NCBI GenBank assembly: GCA_002396325.1
Contig: DGXM01000071.1
Coordinates: forward strand, 1 to 10,890
Direction of reading: 5' to 3'
Source of the DNA: Treponema sp. UBA4232
GTDB taxonomy: Bacteria; Spirochaetota; Spirochaetia; Treponematales; Treponemataceae
Length of the DNA: 10,890 nucleotides
In this document: positions 8,101 to 10,890 of the stretch, piece by piece
Position numbering within the stretch: position 1 is the stretch's first letter
Layout: each line of letters begins with the position of its first letter
Translations under genes and position numbers: made by a program
Notes under the pieces: generated by a model
What the model saw: only the letters and a program-made list of their open reading frames with translations
The model's database searches: none
Told to the model about the DNA's origin: nothing

Positions 8101-8455
8101 CAAGTCCGATGGATGCGGCTTCATCTCCAAGGCGTCCGTTCCAGGAGACGGAAGAGGGAACGTCAACTCCGGTCTTCGGTGAAAAGAAGCTGCCTAAAGT
8201 CTCCGAAATGGATCTTCTGCTGTCATCCTTGCGTTTATTGCTCACAGTCCGCACAAGATGTCCGTCTTCGGTGTAAATGGAAAGCGTCCATTCCTTGATA
8301 ATGCTCTTGTCTTTTACGCGGAGTGGAATTTCAAGACTGTCCTGCACGCCGTCGTTGTTCGGGGAAATATATTTGGGGGCCCTTTCTGCCCAAGCCAAAG
8401 GAGCTGTGCTCAATGCAAAAAGCGCACATACAAATCCAAAACAAGTTCTTTTCAT
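5180..8455 (-). CDS. Giant exported FlgD-Ig-like repeat protein with C-terminal OmpA domain
   Basis: A 1091-residue protein with a signal peptide (MKRT, hydrophobic core, cleavage likely after AWA at 23). Residues about 28-925 are eight Ig-like repeats of 105-115 residues of the FlgD-Ig type. Hallmarks are FSPNGDGxxD at the repeat start, VxWDG in the middle, DGxYxY, DxAGNKS near the end, and D-T-x-P linkers. Residues about 945-1091 are an OmpA peptidoglycan-binding domain, with GHAN at 1005-1008, LSLERA at 1036-1041 and NRRVEF from 1082. It is therefore likely periplasmic or envelope-spanning, anchored to peptidoglycan, with the repeats as a long rod. AGGA lies 6 nt before the ATG. The UPF0164 gene ends 103 bp upstream on the same strand, so they are probably co-transcribed. 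Its precise role, structural or adhesive, is unknown. Confidence 0.88.
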   Translation of the reverse strand: MKRTCFGFVCALFALSTAPLAWAERAPKYISPNNDGVQDSLEIPLRVKDKSIIKEWTLSIYTEDGHLVRTVSNKRKDDSRRSISETLGSFFSPKTGVDVPSSVSWNGRLGDEAASIGLEPGSIAPDGVYYYIFSATDNYDNTGSSPKYYVVVDNTPPQVTFGALTDEEKIFGEGNKNSVRITQSGSEESEWTAGIIYNADGKKVKSFRWENSSPAPVVLWDGTNDDGTLVEDGIYTYEIYATDKAGNKSEKSQVTNIIFSAEKPVIAIAIHGNNCFSPNGDGNSDSITFDLTVPAPVNKFNSLSSWSVQVVGADNNTVYFKKDGGSTPDSAFVFNGRGADGNVLPEGEYKAVLSATYLNGYEPPSVQSPRFLLDLTAPGAEVSVSESIFNGSGNLIIRQKQTTKDSPLAKPSKWTGEIRRADGKIVRTWDFGTRLVDSVEWNGFDNDNHFVEDGTYSYTLRVVDAAGNKGSVTSAPFTLDTSKTELMLSVTPSAFSPNGNGVRDTVTFNPAAKASSGIDSYVLSVYNADGNVVRMFTGADSIPAAIVWDGKDSTGRLCKDGTYYVDCGIVAKSGTPAKSSRKSFVLDTVAPVVKAGVPYTIFSPDGLPAEISTRQTLPVTVSESSNEQLWTASISDQNGNEVKTFTWQADKPEGGKIEDFVWDGTDNNGNPAPNGGYKIEIFSEDEAGNKTNVLVSNVTLDNRDTRAYVTASERSISPNGDGFKDSQTFTVRANLTEGISDWTFKIVDSNGNSVREWNKAKDGALPSTIRWDGKTSGGDVAEGQFAGKLHISYEKGNLVDASVGFVSTATAPVLSVMSSANPAQGLYFSPDNDGNEDELLMTLFAVTKANVRSWSLEVKDSRNNEITFWKTGGTTMPADGRPDTYRASVTWDGVGTGGSMVMSAEDYPYVFSVTDDMGMTSRYTGIIPVDVLVIYDNGRLKMQVPSIVFRGDAADFVLSGERDANGNLVERSSLTEEQKVNNIRVLTRVAQILKKFDKYSVTVVGHANPMNPWNGDEADNPEENRDGSWGRGLKALSLERAQFVRQWLITEGRISASRLSSEGKGGLETIADKNDLENRWKNRRVEFILEK

Positions 8456-8523
8456 ATCAAATCCTTGGAGAAAAATCTCCCGTAAATCTCTGCAATTGGC
8501 TCACAACCAAAAGATTAAGGCAT

Positions 8524-8547
8524 CTCTAAAAACAACGGTTCCTAGAG
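8524..8547. other. Hairpin between the two envelope genes
   Basis: CTCTAAAAAC (8524-8533) and GTTCCTAGAG (8538-8547) pair with two internal mismatches around a 4-nt loop. On the minus strand it begins 11 nt after the UPF0164 stop and lies about 70 nt before the next start. No T run follows on that strand, so it is more likely an mRNA-stability or partial attenuation element, or a repeat remnant, than a strong terminator. Confidence 0.3.
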
Positions 8548-8558
8548 GCTTCCATTAC

Positions 8559-9623
8559 TTAGAAATCCGCTTCGTCATCCCACAGAATAATCTGCGGCGG
8601 TATATCGTCTTCCTGTCCCAGAAACACCGTGACTCCAGCACTGATGTCGTGGAAGTCTTTATTAATATTCTGCCATCCCACAGTCGGAATCAACTCGCTC
8701 TTTTTCCAGTCAGAACTGCCTGCTCCCGATGAAATGACAATCTTAAAACCGAGCCCCACAGAAGGAAGATTCACTCTTGCTCCTGAAGACAACTCGCGTA
8801 TATTCGCATCCCAACCCACATTCAGGAAAACAAAATCCCTGAACGAAAGTCCGAACGAAGTTTCAAAAATAATGTTCTGGAAGGACGGAAACGAAAAATC
8901 CGCACTGAATCCGCCGACCAGTCTGTTGTCGTGGTTGCCCACGGTAAAAAGCGTTGCCGCAAAGGAAGCCCTCGGTGTGAAAATGCCTGGAAACGACACA
9001 TTCGAAGTGCTTCCGTCAATTCCGTTCACCTGATATCCGCTGTGCATGGGCATTCCCATATTCAATAAAGCAGCAGCGATTCTCACGTCACGTAAAAAAC
9101 CGAGTTTCTCAATCCGGTACACAGCTCCCAAATCGGCACCGACAGACAAATCGTTTCCGTGTCCGAAATAAAAGCCCGTATAAATGTTCGCACCTACGCT
9201 GAGTCTTTCGGTCATTTCCTTAGACACGCCAAGATGCACAACGATACTGTTCCCCAGCTGCATTGCAGGATTGTTCTGGAACATTCCCGATACATTTCCA
9301 CTGAAGACCACATATCTAGTCGGAACCACAACACCGGACTGTATGCCCCAACCGACTTCCTGATTTCCATCTGCAGAGAAGGAATCCACAATTGCAGAGC
9401 CAGTCAGATTCACAATGGTACGCTGCTCACCTGCAGGCAAGGCAGGATTGTACACAATTGAAGAAGACGACACGGAAAACAGCGGTCCCCCGGACGCAGA
9501 GCCTTCCGTAAGCATTTGGGGCTGGTTCAGCTTGAACAGACTTTCTCCCCCAAACGCAGGATTATAAGCAAATGCACAGGACGCGGCCAAAGTCAGCAAG
9601 CCGGCAAGTACAATACGTTTCAT
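8559..9623 (-). CDS. UPF0164 family (treponemal FadL-like) outer-membrane beta-barrel protein
   Basis: A 354-residue protein with a signal peptide, likely cut after CAFA at residue 19 to give YNPAF. The body is made of alternating polar/hydrophobic segments rich in Gly, Ser and aromatic residues, as in beta-barrels (for example VGANIYTGFYFG, GGFSADFSF and FRDFVFLNVGWD). NPAFGGESLFKLNQPQ at the mature N-terminus is typical of UPF0164. The family is largely confined to treponemes and is modelled on FadL long-chain fatty-acid transporters; lipid uptake here is inference. The last barrel-like strand is near DISAGVTVFLG, after which an acidic, proline-containing tail (337-354) extends and ends in Phe. 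GGGGG lies 6 nt before the ATG. Cys16 sits in a poor lipobox context (AASC), so lipidation is unlikely. It heads the operon with the repeat protein. Confidence 0.82.
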   Translation of the reverse strand: MKRIVLAGLLTLAASCAFAYNPAFGGESLFKLNQPQMLTEGSASGGPLFSVSSSSIVYNPALPAGEQRTIVNLTGSAIVDSFSADGNQEVGWGIQSGVVVPTRYVVFSGNVSGMFQNNPAMQLGNSIVVHLGVSKEMTERLSVGANIYTGFYFGHGNDLSVGADLGAVYRIEKLGFLRDVRIAAALLNMGMPMHSGYQVNGIDGSTSNVSFPGIFTPRASFAATLFTVGNHDNRLVGGFSADFSFPSFQNIIFETSFGLSFRDFVFLNVGWDANIRELSSGARVNLPSVGLGFKIVISSGAGSSDWKKSELIPTVGWQNINKDFHDISAGVTVFLGQEDDIPPQIILWDDEADF

Positions 9624-9651
9624 TCGATTCCCCCTAATTCAAAACAGCCGT

Positions 9652-9680
9652 ATTATCTAAAAGTATCAGTCAACGTTGAA
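9652..9680 (-). promoter_or_regulatory. Candidate promoter of the UPF0164 operon with overlapping palindrome
   Basis: On the minus strand GATAAT (9657-9652) could be the -10, and TTCAAC (9680-9675, only three of six matches) sits 17 bp upstream as a poor -35. A perfect 10-bp palindrome TCAACGTTGA (9670-9679) overlaps the -35 and could be an operator. The transcript would have a leader of about 20 nt containing the GGGGG ribosome site. Confidence 0.3.
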
Positions 9681-9821
9681 AAAATGAAATTTTTCGAGGT
9701 CTCCACTTTCAAAATGAGGAAAATCCGACCGTTTTATCAATCCCTCTTTCCCTTCTATTAAATATATCAAAAAAAAGGCCTTATTTCAACCGTGGGAAAT
9801 AAAAATTGCAGTTCAGGAGAC

Positions 9822-9850
9822 TTGTTGAAATTCCTGCCGGCTGATATACT
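9822..9850 (+). promoter_or_regulatory. Extended -10 promoter at the ispH start
   Basis: TATACT (9845-9850) is preceded by TGA (9842-9844), an extended -10. TTGTTG (9822-9827) is a weak -35 at 17 bp, with TTGAAA (9825-9830) as an alternative at 14 bp. Only 7 nt separate the -10 from the ATG at 9858, placing the expected transcription start at the start codon itself. Confidence 0.5.
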
Positions 9851-9857
9851 GAATCCC

Positions 9858-10730
9858 ATGAAAGTGATTCGTGCCCGGGTTTTGGGCTACTGCATGGGAG
9901 TAAAAAGGGCTGTTGAGGCCGCCGAAAGTCTTATTTCAAACAAAAATGATGAAAGTCCCGCAAAATATACTCTGGGACCTCTTATTCACAATCCGTCCGT
10001 GCTTGAATCACTCCGCGAACGAGGAATGGCTGTGCTGAAACCCGCCGATATTCCGCAGATTCAATGCGGCTCCGAAGTCGTAATCAGGGCCCATGGAACC
10101 ACCCCCCGCATTTTGGAAGAACTCGAGCAAAAAGGCGCAACCATAATCGATGCCACATGCCCAAAAGTCCATTTGAGTCAAAAAAGAGTGCGTGAATGGA
10201 GCAGAAAGGGCTATTCCGTAATCATAGCGGGAGACAGAAACCACGGAGAAGTCACAAGCATTTCAGGATATTGCGATTTCTCGGAAAAAGGCGGAAATGT
10301 GACGGTCGTACAAAACAGGGAAGAGGCACTCTGCACAAACGTACCGGAAAAATCAATTTTAATTGCACAAACAACGTTCAGTCCCGTGGAATTCGAAGAA
10401 ATAAGGAAGATTTTGACCCTGAAAAATCCCGAGATAAGAGTTTTTTCTTCAATCTGCTCGGCCACGATGGAAAGACAGAATGCACTCAGCGAACTGCAGG
10501 GCCGGATTGACGGTGTGCTTGTAATCGGAGGAAAGGATTCCGCAAACACAAGAAGACTTTTCGAAAGCGCACAGGCCAGGTTTGCAAAAGCCGCACTGAT
10601 TGAAACGGCAAAAGACATTCCTGAAGATTTTTATGCCCTTGAAAAAATCGGTCTCACGGCAGGAGCAAGCACCCCGGATTCCGTGATAGAGCAGGTGGAA
10701 AAGACCCTGCTGCAAAACAGCACGAAATGA
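9858..10730 (+). CDS. ispH: 4-hydroxy-3-methylbut-2-enyl diphosphate reductase
   Basis: A 290-residue protein, usual length for IspH (LytB), the last enzyme of the MEP pathway. It reduces HMBPP to isopentenyl and dimethylallyl diphosphate in the cytoplasm using a [4Fe-4S] cluster. All three cluster cysteines are present: Cys12 in GYCMGVKRA, Cys101 in DATCP and Cys200 in SSICSAT. The substrate-binding residues are there too: His44 in PLIHNP, His79 in RAHGTTP, Glu131 in NHGEV, Ser228 and Asn230 in GGKDSANT, and Ser271 in TAGASTP. The reading frame is open back to a GTG at 9792, but the extra 22 residues do not resemble the family, whose similarity begins with MKVIRARVLGYC, so ATG 9858 is chosen. 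There is no Shine-Dalgarno before it, only a -10 box. It is divergent from the UPF0164 operon. Confidence 0.95.
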   Translation: MKVIRARVLGYCMGVKRAVEAAESLISNKNDESPAKYTLGPLIHNPSVLESLRERGMAVLKPADIPQIQCGSEVVIRAHGTTPRILEELEQKGATIIDATCPKVHLSQKRVREWSRKGYSVIIAGDRNHGEVTSISGYCDFSEKGGNVTVVQNREEALCTNVPEKSILIAQTTFSPVEFEEIRKILTLKNPEIRVFSSICSATMERQNALSELQGRIDGVLVIGGKDSANTRRLFESAQARFAKAALIETAKDIPEDFYALEKIGLTAGASTPDSVIEQVEKTLLQNSTK

Positions 10731-10890
10731 CCTCACTCAACGCGGATTCACAGCAAAGTTTCAAACGGCACTGGATACTGAGGACTCCGCACGGATAAAT
10801 CAAAAATTCCACAGTGGATGCACATATTTCCGCCGGCTTTTATCAATGAGTTAAACCGCAAACCGGCTTGACCGGTTTGTCGGCTTTGAA
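10731..10890. other. Right-edge region without a supported gene; two palindromes
   Basis: No terminator with a T run follows ispH. TCCAC-A-GTGGA (10808-10818) is a perfect short palindrome. CAAACCGG-CTTGA-CCGGTTTG (10859-10879) is a perfect 8-bp hairpin without a T tail. On the minus strand two frames stay open into the window edge (stops at 10843-10845 and 10748-10750), so the 3' end of a leftward gene may lie here. The hairpin would then partly be a repeated Lys-Pro-Val codon pair. The evidence is insufficient to call it. Confidence 0.3.

Noticed and set aside
9792..9857. N-terminal extension of IspH from GTG 9792
   Set aside because: The added residues do not match IspH, and the -10 box at 9845-9850 would lie inside the coding sequence.
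10727..10798. 23-codon frame starting at an ATGA overlap with the ispH stop
   Set aside because: No ribosome site, no recognisable sequence and very short; the ATGA overlap alone is too common to support a gene.
10748..10888. Open minus-strand frame with a CxxC motif (MCIHCG) running off the right edge
   Set aside because: About 47 codons without a start or family signal, and another minus frame is equally plausible; reported only as an uncertainty of the edge region.

Overview
The window looks like a piece of a Treponema-type spirochaete chromosome. The best evidence is a UPF0164 (treponemal FadL-like) outer-membrane protein gene beside a very large FlgD-Ig-repeat/OmpA surface protein gene. 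A free-standing PfoR-type EIIC and a LacI-like-sensor diguanylate cyclase also fit. Six protein genes fill most of the 10.9 kb. No RNA gene, CRISPR array, transposase or phage gene is visible.

Layout: 1-307 is non-coding, with a possible terminator at the left edge and then a good promoter and a leader of about 140 nt for the first gene. 308-1375 (+) encodes a PTS_EIIC_2/PfoR-like membrane protein. 1376-1836 is a gene-free, hairpin-rich intergenic stretch that looks like a composite interspersed repeat, including a nested inverted-repeat element at 1595-1707; a promoter for the next gene lies just after it. 1837-3219 (+) encodes a MATE-family exporter. 3301-5196 (+) encodes a cytoplasmic protein with a LacI-type ligand-binding domain and a C-terminal GGDEF domain. 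Its 3' end overlaps by 17 bp, tail to tail, the minus-strand pair 9623-8559 (UPF0164 barrel) then 8455-5180 (eight Ig-like repeats plus OmpA peptidoglycan-binding domain). These two probably form one envelope operon. A 234-bp divergent region then leads to 9858-10730 (+), ispH of the MEP isoprenoid pathway. The last 160 bp hold only small palindromes.

How the genes fit together: the minus-strand pair is a plausible functional unit, with a beta-barrel in the outer membrane and a long periplasmic or surface repeat protein tethered to peptidoglycan. The barrel ends in a tail resembling the domain-linker motif of its partner's repeats. The plus-strand genes are separate transcription units with individual promoter-like sequences and no obvious shared pathway. 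Two of them (the GGDEF gene and ispH) have an extended -10 box ending only 7-8 nt before the ATG and no Shine-Dalgarno sequence, so both may be translated from leaderless mRNAs. No new defence or mobile system was found. The main points of interest are the leaderless-type starts, the alternating repeat architecture of the giant protein, the barrel tail and the composite intergenic repeat.
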